This document shows positions 36,158 through 43,897 of a stretch of DNA of 52,500 nucleotides, piece after piece. The stretch's first letter is position 1. The number at the start of each line of letters is the position of its first letter. Where the stretch lies: positions 1-52,500 of the forward strand of contig CACNSS010000001.1 of the NCBI GenBank assembly GCA_902623215.1, in the 5' to 3' direction. The notes beneath the pieces were generated by a model. The model was given only the letters and a program-made list of their open reading frames with translations, did no database searches and was not told the DNA's origin. The position numbers and the translations under genes were made by a program. This stretch comes from an uncultured Pelagibacteraceae bacterium. GTDB lineage: Bacteria > Pseudomonadota > Alphaproteobacteria > Pelagibacterales > Pelagibacteraceae.

Positions 36158-36823
36158 TTAATACATTCCTATTGCTCGTAATGGAGATCCATCAGAGCTA
36201 TTAATATTTAATGGAGCTCCACAAAATAAGAAATTCTTTTTTTTAATCTTTTTAAGACTTGTCAAATATTCAACTATTAAAATATTATTAGATAATAAAA
36301 TTTTGTGATTAATTCCATCATTCATGATGTTTTTATCGTTTGGATTATCTGGCTGAGGTGAGTCTAATCCAATAAATCTTATTTTGTTTTTAACCATCCA
36401 TCTGCAGGATTCACTTGATAAGTAGGGGTGATCTGTGTAAAAATTTTTTTTTCCATAGTATCTATCAGTCCAATCAAACCTAAAAATTAAAATTTTATCT
36501 TCAACTTTTGTGTTATTTAATTTAGATTTAAGCTCACTTAAAGAGATCTCAGATCTTTTTTTTTTTGATACAAAATTTAATAAAATTGCTTTACCTATGA
36601 AATGTTTCGCTGGGAATTTATCAATAGTAAATGTGTCTTTACAAAAATGTATAGGTGCATCAACATGTGTACCACTATGACTTCCAATTATTATTTTTCT
36701 GATTTCTCTTTTATCCTTTTTATGTGTAGCTGTTTTTGTAATTTTTACTGTTGGATGTTTAGAGGAGTATTTTTGCATTCCACTCTTAAATTGTAAAGAT
36801 AAATCTATAATTGTTTTTTTCAT
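36158..36823 (-). CDS. Cyclase-family metal hydrolase (kynurenine formamidase-like)
   Basis: 221 residues. The signature HSGTHVDAPIHF (HxGTHxDxPxHF) binds the metal pair; IDLSLQFKSGM at the start and LIFRFDWTDRY and FIGLDSPQPD blocks match the family. These enzymes hydrolyse formamides or cyclise small molecules. Its neighbours are an ACP and a zinc methyltransferase on the same strand. It may process a formylated or acyl intermediate, but no substrate can be given. Confidence 0.82.
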   Translation of the reverse strand: MKKTIIDLSLQFKSGMQKYSSKHPTVKITKTATHKKDKREIRKIIIGSHSGTHVDAPIHFCKDTFTIDKFPAKHFIGKAILLNFVSKKKRSEISLSELKSKLNNTKVEDKILIFRFDWTDRYYGKKNFYTDHPYLSSESCRWMVKNKIRFIGLDSPQPDNPNDKNIMNDGINHKILLSNNILIVEYLTSLKKIKKKNFLFCGAPLNINSSDGSPLRAIGMY

Positions 36824-37094
36824 TAATTATAAAAATTTAGGTTATTCATAAATAACAGATCATAAAGATCTTACAAATAGTATTTTAAAATTAGTACAAT
36901 GATATAAATGTATATATGTTATGAGAATATAGTGTTAAGTTAAATCTAAACAAAATTTGTCAATTTAAATCAATTTAAGAATTCGATGAGAAAAACTCAA
37001 AATTTTTTTATAACTTTGACTTTAGCTAAAGTAATATTATTAATTAAATTTTATACTCTTTAAATAATAAATTTATTTTATCTAAAGACAAAAA
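36824..37094. other. 271-bp intergenic region
   Basis: The second-longest gene-free stretch. It lies upstream of the cyclase gene (minus) and downstream of the PhyH gene, and should hold the promoter of the cyclase-ACP-methyltransferase run. No clear promoter, hairpin or small ORF of substance was seen. Confidence 0.3.
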
Positions 37095-37886
37095 TTAACC
37101 TTTTAAATCATATTTTAGATATTCGTCGTTTAAGTCTAGATAGGGCATTCTTGAGAAATCTTCAAATCTTATAATTGAACTCCATCTTATTTTTTTTTCA
37201 CTCACATTTTTATTACTCCCGTGAATAGTATACATATTTAAAAAAATTGTTTCACCTTTTTGTAGATTAAATTTTTCATTACTTAAGTTTTTAAAATATT
37301 TAGGGTTCACAAATTGATATCTTTTATCCTTTTTTGTATTTGGAATTAAGGGGCCAAGTTTAAAACTTTCTGGATAGAGTGAGATTGCACCCATATCCTT
37401 TGTTGTTTTTGTTAGTGCTGTAATAAAGAAAATTAGGTTATCTGATTTTGTTCCTTTAATTTCTTGATGAGGAGGTATCAAGAATTTTTCAGAAAATGGT
37501 AAATCCATTCTTATTTGATTACTTTTTATTGTAGGTGCATTGAGCTTTAAGCTTTTGCAGATTTTATAAAAGTTTTTGTTCAAACATAATCTTTTATTTG
37601 ATGGCAGATCTTGTATAATTTTATATATCCTCTCTCTAAATTTATCATTCTTTTTTGATAATTTTATCAATTTTTCATCAGTTGTTGTTTTTGTATCAGA
37701 AAAATATTTAAAATACTGTTGACTAATAATTTTTCTCAAATCAAAATTAATTTCTTGGATATGATTTTTACCAATTAAATTTTTATAAATTACAAAACCA
37801 TACTTTTTATAAAAAGTTATTGATTTAGAAAAATTTTTATTAAAGTCAAAAACTTTTTTATAATATTTTAAAGATTTTTTTTTCAC
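37095..37886 (-). CDS. Phytanoyl-CoA dioxygenase (PhyH)-family Fe(II)/2-oxoglutarate oxygenase
   Basis: 263 residues. The iron-binding facial triad is PHQE (His-x-Glu, about residue 150) and the distal His in MYTIHGSNKN, followed by the 2-oxoglutarate Arg in RWSSIIRF. MGAISLYPESFKLGP is the usual strand between them. It would hydroxylate a sugar or lipid-linked substrate. The start is GTG at 37886, overlapping the upstream methyltransferase by 29 bp; no in-frame ATG lies near. Confidence 0.8.
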   Translation of the reverse strand: MKKKSLKYYKKVFDFNKNFSKSITFYKKYGFVIYKNLIGKNHIQEINFDLRKIISQQYFKYFSDTKTTTDEKLIKLSKKNDKFRERIYKIIQDLPSNKRLCLNKNFYKICKSLKLNAPTIKSNQIRMDLPFSEKFLIPPHQEIKGTKSDNLIFFITALTKTTKDMGAISLYPESFKLGPLIPNTKKDKRYQFVNPKYFKNLSNEKFNLQKGETIFLNMYTIHGSNKNVSEKKIRWSSIIRFEDFSRMPYLDLNDEYLKYDLKG

Positions 37887-38967
37887 TAATATTTTTTTTT
37901 AAAAGTAATTTTTTTATATCACTAAACCATGACGTTGCGAAAATAATGTAGATATTATTACTGTCAATCATTCTATCTGGATTATAAATTTTTAAACTTT
38001 TTCCCATATAATTAAAATTGTTAAATTTAGAAAAATTTAAATCAACAATTAGTACTGATTTCCTTATTTTATTCGATAAAAAATCATAATATTGAACACA
38101 CCTTGTATTAAATCCCCAAAAAATTATTTTTGAAGATTTATTTTGATTTATTATATTTACTATTTTTTTTGAATTTTTTAAAATGTTTTCTTTTTTGCTA
38201 TTCAAAATATTTTTGTAAATCAATTTTAAGTTAATCTTATTTTTGTTTTTATAATTTGGATTTTTGTTAAGTTTATTTACTTTTTCAAAAACTAATCTAA
38301 TTGAATTTGGCCTAGAAATTAATTTTTTTTCTAAAAATAAAAATTTTAAATTAAATTTTGAAAAAAGATCAATCAACGATTTTTTTGAAAAATGATATAA
38401 GTGCTCAGTTGTTAAAGCATTCAAATATTTATGTGAATACTTATTTAAATGTGGAACCTCTACAATTATTTTACTATTCATTTTTAAATCTTTATTCAAT
38501 TTTCTCATAAAATAATTCAAGTCAGAAACATGTTCTAAAACATGATTTAGTATCAGAACATCAAAATTAGAGACACTTTTCATACTTTTATTATTCAAAT
38601 CATATCCTTTGCAGTAAAAACCTTTTTTATTTAGTTGATTTACTAAATAATTATTTGATGAACCAATTTCTAAAATTCTTTGTTTTTTATGAAAGTATTT
38701 TTTTATAAAATTTATTTGATTTTTTAAATTATAGTCAGGCTTTAAATTTTTTGGAAGAATTTTATTTTTATAGTGAAAATTTAAAAAAAATTGAGTTGGT
38801 TTCTTATAAGAAAATACATATTCACACTTTTTACAATAAGAATCTCTATTTTCTATTTTATAAAAATTTTTTGGTGAACTAAAAAAGGAAACTCGTGAAT
38901 TTTTTAAATTATCATTAACAATTTTTTCACATATAGGACAGGTTCTATCAATACTATACTTATTCAT
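37858..38967 (-). CDS. Zinc-knuckle C-methyltransferase-like SAM enzyme
   Basis: 369 residues. The cysteine pairs are C10/C13 and C45/C48. Motif I is ILEIGSSNNYLV, LILNHVLEHVSDLNYFM gives motif II, and a C-terminal IIFWGFNTRCVQY begins a third Rossmann-like domain. The three-part layout is like that of the C-methyltransferase at 10952-12169, though motif I differs. It is in a run with a PhyH oxygenase downstream and the HAD/SIS pair upstream, which suggests work on a heptose-like sugar; that is inference. Confidence 0.75.
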   Translation of the reverse strand: MNKYSIDRTCPICEKIVNDNLKNSRVSFFSSPKNFYKIENRDSYCKKCEYVFSYKKPTQFFLNFHYKNKILPKNLKPDYNLKNQINFIKKYFHKKQRILEIGSSNNYLVNQLNKKGFYCKGYDLNNKSMKSVSNFDVLILNHVLEHVSDLNYFMRKLNKDLKMNSKIIVEVPHLNKYSHKYLNALTTEHLYHFSKKSLIDLFSKFNLKFLFLEKKLISRPNSIRLVFEKVNKLNKNPNYKNKNKINLKLIYKNILNSKKENILKNSKKIVNIINQNKSSKIIFWGFNTRCVQYYDFLSNKIRKSVLIVDLNFSKFNNFNYMGKSLKIYNPDRMIDSNNIYIIFATSWFSDIKKLLLKKNISEKKIFKIL

Positions 38968-38977
38968 TTTTAATATA

Positions 38978-39349
38978 TTAAAATTTTTTAATGAAGTTTT
39001 TTTTAATCAAATTTAATAAAATTTTATTTGTTTTTTTTTTCAAATAAATAGATTTGTCATCTATGTAATAATCAGCACTCGGTTTTCCAAAAAAAAGTTT
39101 GTGATACTTTAATCCCCAATCATCAAGTTGTTTCTTTGTAAATTTATATCCACATTTTTTGGCCTTCAAAGAGTTATTTTTGTTTCTTCCCATATGTCTC
39201 GCTGTAAAGAAATTTATTTCATGTCCAAGATCAAATAAATTATTTATCAATTTTATAATTTTTCTTTTAGGTTTAGCTTTTTTATATTCACTCTTAAAAG
39301 TGGTACATATTGTATTATCGATATCAAAACAAAACGATTTTTTTTTCAT
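38978..39349 (-). CDS. Small HAD-family phosphatase (capsule EcbF/BcbF-like)
   Basis: 123 residues. It has FDIDNTICTT (DxD nucleophile motif), FFTARHMGRN (motif II Thr) and a late YYIDDKSI (motif IV Asp pair), with no cap domain. This length matches the EcbF/BcbF capsule phosphatases of about 126 residues. It overlaps the GmhA-like isomerase by 4 bp, so it could dephosphorylate a heptose phosphate in place of GmhB. Confidence 0.78.
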   Translation of the reverse strand: MKKKSFCFDIDNTICTTFKSEYKKAKPKRKIIKLINNLFDLGHEINFFTARHMGRNKNNSLKAKKCGYKFTKKQLDDWGLKYHKLFFGKPSADYYIDDKSIYLKKKTNKILLNLIKKNFIKKF

Positions 39350-39894
39350 TTTTTAAGTTTCATTTTGTCTATTATTGATAAAAGAACAAATAATTGAGAA
39401 AGTTCGACTTTGTTATACGATTTTGAGTCGATCCAAATAAAATTTTTACTAATTTTATTGAGTTTGTTTGTTTCTAAAAAACCAGTAATTGAAAAAAAAT
39501 TTAATCTTTTTATTTTGCAATATTCTGCTGCTTTGATCATATTTTTTGAATTACCAGAAGCGCTTAACAAAATTATAAGATCATTTTTATTTGCAAAAAT
39601 TTCTATAGTTTTTTTAACCCAATTTTCAAAACCATAATCATTAGCAAAACAAGTTAAATGTGCAGAATTATCAAAAGAATATGTTTTTATTTTACTTGTA
39701 TTTGACAAATCATTAGCAAAATGGCTCGCTATAGCAGCACCTGCCCCGTTACCAAATACTAATATTCTATTATTTCTACATTTATCAATAAGTTTTTCTA
39801 ATTTTTCAATTTTGTTATGATCTATATTATTTAAAGCATCGTTGATCCCTTCAATATAGTTAAGGTAGAATTTATTTTTTTTTTTTGTTTTCAT
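39346..39894 (-). CDS. SIS-domain phosphosugar isomerase (GmhA-like)
   Basis: 182 residues. VFGNGAGAAIASHFANDL and LLSASGNSKNMIKAAEYC are the two SIS phosphate-binding blocks, in the arrangement of sedoheptulose-7-phosphate isomerase GmhA. It would convert a ketoheptose phosphate into an aldoheptose phosphate. The adjacent phosphatase, the transketolase subunits opposite and the kinase/nucleotidyltransferase fusion at 43894 support a heptose-type pathway. Confidence 0.8.
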   Translation of the reverse strand: MKTKKKNKFYLNYIEGINDALNNIDHNKIEKLEKLIDKCRNNRILVFGNGAGAAIASHFANDLSNTSKIKTYSFDNSAHLTCFANDYGFENWVKKTIEIFANKNDLIILLSASGNSKNMIKAAEYCKIKRLNFFSITGFLETNKLNKISKNFIWIDSKSYNKVELSQLFVLLSIIDKMKLKK

Positions 39895-40006
39895 AAAATA
39901 ATTTAAATTGTGGTTTATAACATATTATTATTTTTTTCTTGTATAATTTAATTAAGATATATATCTCACAATCTAAATAACAATGATATACATTTATATT
40001 TAAAAA
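39895..40006. promoter_or_regulatory. Divergent promoter region (GmhA-like / transketolase)
   Basis: The 112-bp gap between divergent starts has TATAAT at 39942-39947 facing the transketolase genes, and a perfect 12-bp palindrome AGATATATATCT at 39955-39966. No -35 box at proper spacing is evident. Confidence 0.3.
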
Positions 40007-40753
40007 ATGAAAAACCTAATCAAGAAAGCATTTAAATTACGTCAAGATACTCTTAAAAGATTTATCGAAAAAGGTGAGGCACATCTAGGTGGAAGTTTTT
40101 CAATGATAGAAATTATAATAACCCTATATAATAAAATTTTAAAAAAAAATGACAAATTTATACTTAGTAAATCCCATGCCTCATTTCCATTATGTATTTT
40201 ATTAAGAGAAAAAGGATTAAAACCTAAAATATCAACTCATTTAGAAATAGATCCAAAAAATGGAATTCATTGCACCACCGGAAGTTTGGGGCATGGTCTT
40301 CCAATAGCAACCGGAATTGCTTTTGCTCAAAAATTTAGAAATATTAAAGGTAAGATCTTTGTTCTAATAAGCGATGGTGAGTGTCAAGAGGGAACTACTT
40401 GGGAATCTTTGTTGATTGCTTCTAAACATAAATTAGACAACTTATTTGTTCTAGTTGATTATAATAAAATTCAAGCCCTTTCAAAAATAAAAGATGCTTT
40501 ACCTCTTGGAAATCTTTTATCTAAATTTAAAACTTTTAATTTTAATTGTATCAATGTCAAAAATGGACATTCATTTAAGCAAATAAATAACGCTCTCAAA
40601 AAAAAAAGAAAAATAAATAAACCAACAATAATAATATTTAATACCATTAAAGGTAAAGGAATAAAAGAATTTGAAAACGATCCTGTATGGCATGCAAGAA
40701 AGCTGCAAGGAAATGAACTAGATATAGCAAAAAAGAGGTTTAGATTATCGTGA
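40007..40753 (+). CDS. Transketolase, N-terminal (thiamine-diphosphate-binding) subunit
   Basis: 248 residues. It has GEAHLGGSFS, SKSHASFPLC, TGSLGHGLPIATGIA and the thiamine-diphosphate/metal motif SDGECQEGTTWE followed by VDYNKIQ. The end, GKGIKEFENDPVWHARKL, is that of split transketolase A subunits. It pairs with the next gene, which overlaps by 4 bp. It could transfer a two-carbon unit to make a ketoheptose phosphate or a longer ketose for the surface glycan. Confidence 0.88.
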   Translation: MKNLIKKAFKLRQDTLKRFIEKGEAHLGGSFSMIEIIITLYNKILKKNDKFILSKSHASFPLCILLREKGLKPKISTHLEIDPKNGIHCTTGSLGHGLPIATGIAFAQKFRNIKGKIFVLISDGECQEGTTWESLLIASKHKLDNLFVLVDYNKIQALSKIKDALPLGNLLSKFKTFNFNCINVKNGHSFKQINNALKKKRKINKPTIIIFNTIKGKGIKEFENDPVWHARKLQGNELDIAKKRFRLS

Positions 40754-41238
40754 GAAGAAGGTTTGGAAAAATTATTTCTGATTTAGCATCAAAGGATAGA
40801 AAAATAATATTGATTGTAGGAGATATAGGGTATGGGATTTTTGATGAATTTAGAAAAAAACATCCTGATAGATTTTTTAACTTGGGCATTTGCGAACAAA
40901 GCATAATAGGATTTGCATCAGGTGCTGCTCTAAGTGGCTTAAGGCCTTGGGTTTACACAATAACACCCTTTTTAATTGAAAGACCTTTTGAACAAATAAA
41001 ATTAGATGTAAATCAGCAAAAAGCTAATGTAAATCTCGTAGGATTTGCAGATTATCCATCGTTGGGGCCAACTCATTCGGAATTAAATGCAAAAAAATTG
41101 ATGTCATTAATGAGTAATATAAAATCTTTTTTTCCCAAAAATAGTATTGAAACTGAAAAATTTGCAAAGAGAATGAGTAAAATTAACGGACCAACGTTTA
41201 TGAGTTTAAAAACTGATAAAAAAATTCAAAAATGGTAA
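40750..41238 (+). CDS. Transketolase, pyrimidine-binding domain only (short C-terminal subunit)
   Basis: 162 residues, about half the usual split B subunit (near 310). It starts at GTG in a GTGA overlap. LIVGDIGYGIFDEF, RFFNLGICEQSIIGFASGAA (with the catalytic Glu of GICEQ) and SLGPTHSELNA are present. The transketolase C-terminal domain is absent. The following DNA starts the next gene after 6 bp, so no remnant remains. The active site should still form with the A subunit, because the missing domain does not carry the cofactor. Confidence 0.83.
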   Translation: MRRRFGKIISDLASKDRKIILIVGDIGYGIFDEFRKKHPDRFFNLGICEQSIIGFASGAALSGLRPWVYTITPFLIERPFEQIKLDVNQQKANVNLVGFADYPSLGPTHSELNAKKLMSLMSNIKSFFPKNSIETEKFAKRMSKINGPTFMSLKTDKKIQKW

Positions 41239-41244
41239 ATTTCT

Positions 41245-41907
41245 ATGACTGAAATAAAAATAATTACCTCGCTTCATAAATCAACAAAAAGAAATTACTT
41301 AGAAAGAATGATTAATGAAAAAGTAAAATGTATGAAGGTTGCAAAAAAATATGGAGCAGATTATTGGGACGGAGACAGAAAATTTGGATATGGCGGTTAT
41401 AAATATATTCCTGGTAGATGGACTATGGTAGCAAAAAAAATTATCAAAAAATACAAGCTGACTAATACTTCAAAAATACTTGATGTCGGTTGTGGTAAAG
41501 CTTTTTTACTTTATGAAATCAAAAAAATTTTACCTAATATCAAGATTGTTGGTATTGATATATCTAAGCATGCTCTAAAAAATGCACCAGATGAGATAAA
41601 ACCCTACTTATTTAAGCATGATATTAATAAAGGATTATCGTTTAAAAAAAATTCATTTAATCTTGTAATCTCTTTAGCCTGTTTGCACAATTTAAAGATA
41701 AATAAATTAATACCTACTATAAAAAGAATTCAAACTTTATCGAAAAACAAGTACTTGATGGTGGAAAGTTATAGAAACGAAAAAGAATTATTCAATCTTC
41801 AATGTTGGGCTTTAACCTGTGAATCTTTTTTCTCAAAAGATGAATGGAAATGGATATTTAAAATGACTGGATACAATGGTGATTTTGAACTTATTTATTT
41901 TGAATAA
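41245..41907 (+). CDS. SAM-dependent methyltransferase
   Basis: 220 residues. Motif I is ILDVGCGKAFLLYEI, then IVGIDISKHALKNA for motif II, and FNLVISLACLHNLKI for the following strand. The fold is a standard class I methyltransferase. It follows the transketolase pair closely and ends in a 13-bp convergent overlap with the SDR gene. The substrate is probably a product of the same sugar branch. Confidence 0.78.
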   Translation: MTEIKIITSLHKSTKRNYLERMINEKVKCMKVAKKYGADYWDGDRKFGYGGYKYIPGRWTMVAKKIIKKYKLTNTSKILDVGCGKAFLLYEIKKILPNIKIVGIDISKHALKNAPDEIKPYLFKHDINKGLSFKKNSFNLVISLACLHNLKINKLIPTIKRIQTLSKNKYLMVESYRNEKELFNLQCWALTCESFFSKDEWKWIFKMTGYNGDFELIYFE

Positions 41908-42914
41908 TTAAGTAAACTTAAATTATTTTTAAGGACTTGTATATTTTGCCACTTTGGATCAAATGTATTTTTCAAATTTCCATTTTGAAAGTTTTTTAAT
42001 AAATCTCTTACAGCATCCTCAACCTTTTTACTAAACTTAAAATTTAGAACTTTTTGAATTTTATCAGAATTAATTTGATAAGATCTTTTATCATCTGAGT
42101 GCTCTATTTTTAAATCAATTTCTTTATTAAAGTCATCTTTCATAATTTTTTTAATTTTTTTTGCTATTTCAATAATTTTAAGATTTTCTTGTCCTACATT
42201 AAATATTTCACCATTTATATTTTTAAAATTAGTAGAAAATAATTGAATGTATAATTTACACATATCATCAATATGAATGTTCGGTCTTCTTTGTTCTCCT
42301 CCAAAAACTTTTATAAACCCTTTATTAAAAGCAAAGTTAGTTAAAATATTTACAGTTAAGTCAAACCTCATTTTTTCACTAAATCCACAGACTGTTGCTG
42401 GTCTTATAATTAATCCATGAAAGCTATCATCTAGATATTTTTTTAAGATTGGTTCACATAAAGCTTTATATTTATTATAATCTGTCATGGGTACCAAAGG
42501 GTGTTCTTCTGTAACATCTGGGCTACTAGAAACTCCATAGACTGAACAGGTTGATGCATAAATGAATTTTTTTACATTATTTTCTTTTGAAATTTTTACT
42601 AAATCCTCAAAACAATCATAATTTATAATTTTTGATATATCACTTTTAAGCTCAAATGTTGGGTCATTAGAAATACACGCAAGATGTAAAACTGTATCTA
42701 TATTATTTAAATTAATTGCTTTTTTAAATTCATGAATATTACGTAAATCGTTTTTTATATATTTATATCTTTCATGTTTTGGTAGATGTTCATCTCCAAA
42801 TAAAGAAATATCATAGTTTACTATGTTTACTTTATTATTTTTAAGTAACTTAATACAAAGAGAAGTACCCACATAACCAGAGCCTCCAGTAATTAAAATA
42901 TTTTTAGATTTCAT
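41895..42914 (-). CDS. NAD-dependent epimerase/dehydratase (extended SDR)
   Basis: 339 residues. It has LITGGSGYVGTSLC, HLACISNDP, ASTCSVYGVS, YNKYK (catalytic Tyr/Lys), and RPATVCGFS. The SNDP and RPATVCG blocks resemble those of the SDR at 12636-13649. It overlaps the next SDR by 4 bp. The final segment FDPKWQNIQVLKNNLSLLNYSK looks complete. Exact reaction unknown; epimerase or reductase on a nucleotide heptose or hexose. Confidence 0.82.
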   Translation of the reverse strand: MKSKNILITGGSGYVGTSLCIKLLKNNKVNIVNYDISLFGDEHLPKHERYKYIKNDLRNIHEFKKAINLNNIDTVLHLACISNDPTFELKSDISKIINYDCFEDLVKISKENNVKKFIYASTCSVYGVSSSPDVTEEHPLVPMTDYNKYKALCEPILKKYLDDSFHGLIIRPATVCGFSEKMRFDLTVNILTNFAFNKGFIKVFGGEQRRPNIHIDDMCKLYIQLFSTNFKNINGEIFNVGQENLKIIEIAKKIKKIMKDDFNKEIDLKIEHSDDKRSYQINSDKIQKVLNFKFSKKVEDAVRDLLKNFQNGNLKNTFDPKWQNIQVLKNNLSLLNYSK

Positions 42915-43897
42915 TTTAAATATTTAAACCAGTTTTTAGTTGCTATTGATATATTTTTTGGAGTCCAAAGCGGAGCATTTTTCCAATAATCAATATTTTC
43001 AACCACCTTGTTTACACCTTCTTTTAAAGAAATCTTTGGTCTCCATTTTAATATTTTTTTTGCCTTTTTTATATCTGCATGAGTAATATTTGGTTCTCCG
43101 GGTCTTTTTGGTATAAAAACTTTTTTTCCACCAATTATTTTTAAAAGAGTATTTACTGACTGTGGTTTTCCAGAACCAATGTTTAAAATAAAATTTTTCT
43201 TTTTTGATTTAATTGCTTTGTAAAAAGCTTCACATACATCAGAAACATAAATAAAATCTCTTTTTTGGTTTCCATTACCAACAACTGTAAATGGTTGATT
43301 CGCGATTTTTTGACGTAAAAAAACCCCTAAAGCTGCTCCATAAGCTCCATGAGTTCTTGATCTTGTCCCATAAACATTAAACAATCTCAAAGATATAAAA
43401 TTTATATTATAAACTTTAGACCAATGCTGAATTAGTTGCTCAGCGATATTTTTTGAAAAAGAATATGGATAACGTGTATCAATTTTATTGTTTTCTTTAG
43501 TTGGGTAATTTTTTGGTATTCCATAACAAGATGAGGATGATGAATATACTATTTTTTTTACATCATGAAATCTCATGGCTTCAAGTACGTTCATTGTGCC
43601 AATTATATTTGTGTTAATATAATTTTTGGGATCATTTATTGATGGAACAATATCAGACAAAGCAGCCAAATGCACAACAACATCAACATTTTTAAATGAT
43701 GGAAGTATTGATCTAAAATTGTTTATATTTTTTTTCTGAAGTTTAATTTTTTTTGATTTCAAATGTTTTAGATTTTTTTTTTCACCATCCTCAAGATTGT
43801 CTAAAACTAACAAACTCTTAATTTCTTTTTTTTTTAAAAGCTTTTCACATAAATGACTACCTATAAAACCTGCGCCTCCTGTAATTAAAATTCTCAT
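42911..43897 (-). CDS. NAD-dependent UDP-sugar epimerase-like SDR (GalE/WbpP type)
   Basis: 328 residues. ILITGGAGFIGSHLCEKL opens the protein; HLAALSDIVPSI, SSSSSCYGIP, YSFSKNIAEQ and LRLFNVYGTRS follow. These match UDP-GlcNAc/UDP-glucose 4-epimerase-like proteins. It overlaps the fusion gene upstream by 4 bp and the SDR downstream by 4 bp, so the three are one translationally coupled unit. Confidence 0.84.
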   Translation of the reverse strand: MRILITGGAGFIGSHLCEKLLKKKEIKSLLVLDNLEDGEKKNLKHLKSKKIKLQKKNINNFRSILPSFKNVDVVVHLAALSDIVPSINDPKNYINTNIIGTMNVLEAMRFHDVKKIVYSSSSSCYGIPKNYPTKENNKIDTRYPYSFSKNIAEQLIQHWSKVYNINFISLRLFNVYGTRSRTHGAYGAALGVFLRQKIANQPFTVVGNGNQKRDFIYVSDVCEAFYKAIKSKKKNFILNIGSGKPQSVNTLLKIIGGKKVFIPKRPGEPNITHADIKKAKKILKWRPKISLKEGVNKVVENIDYWKNAPLWTPKNISIATKNWFKYLK

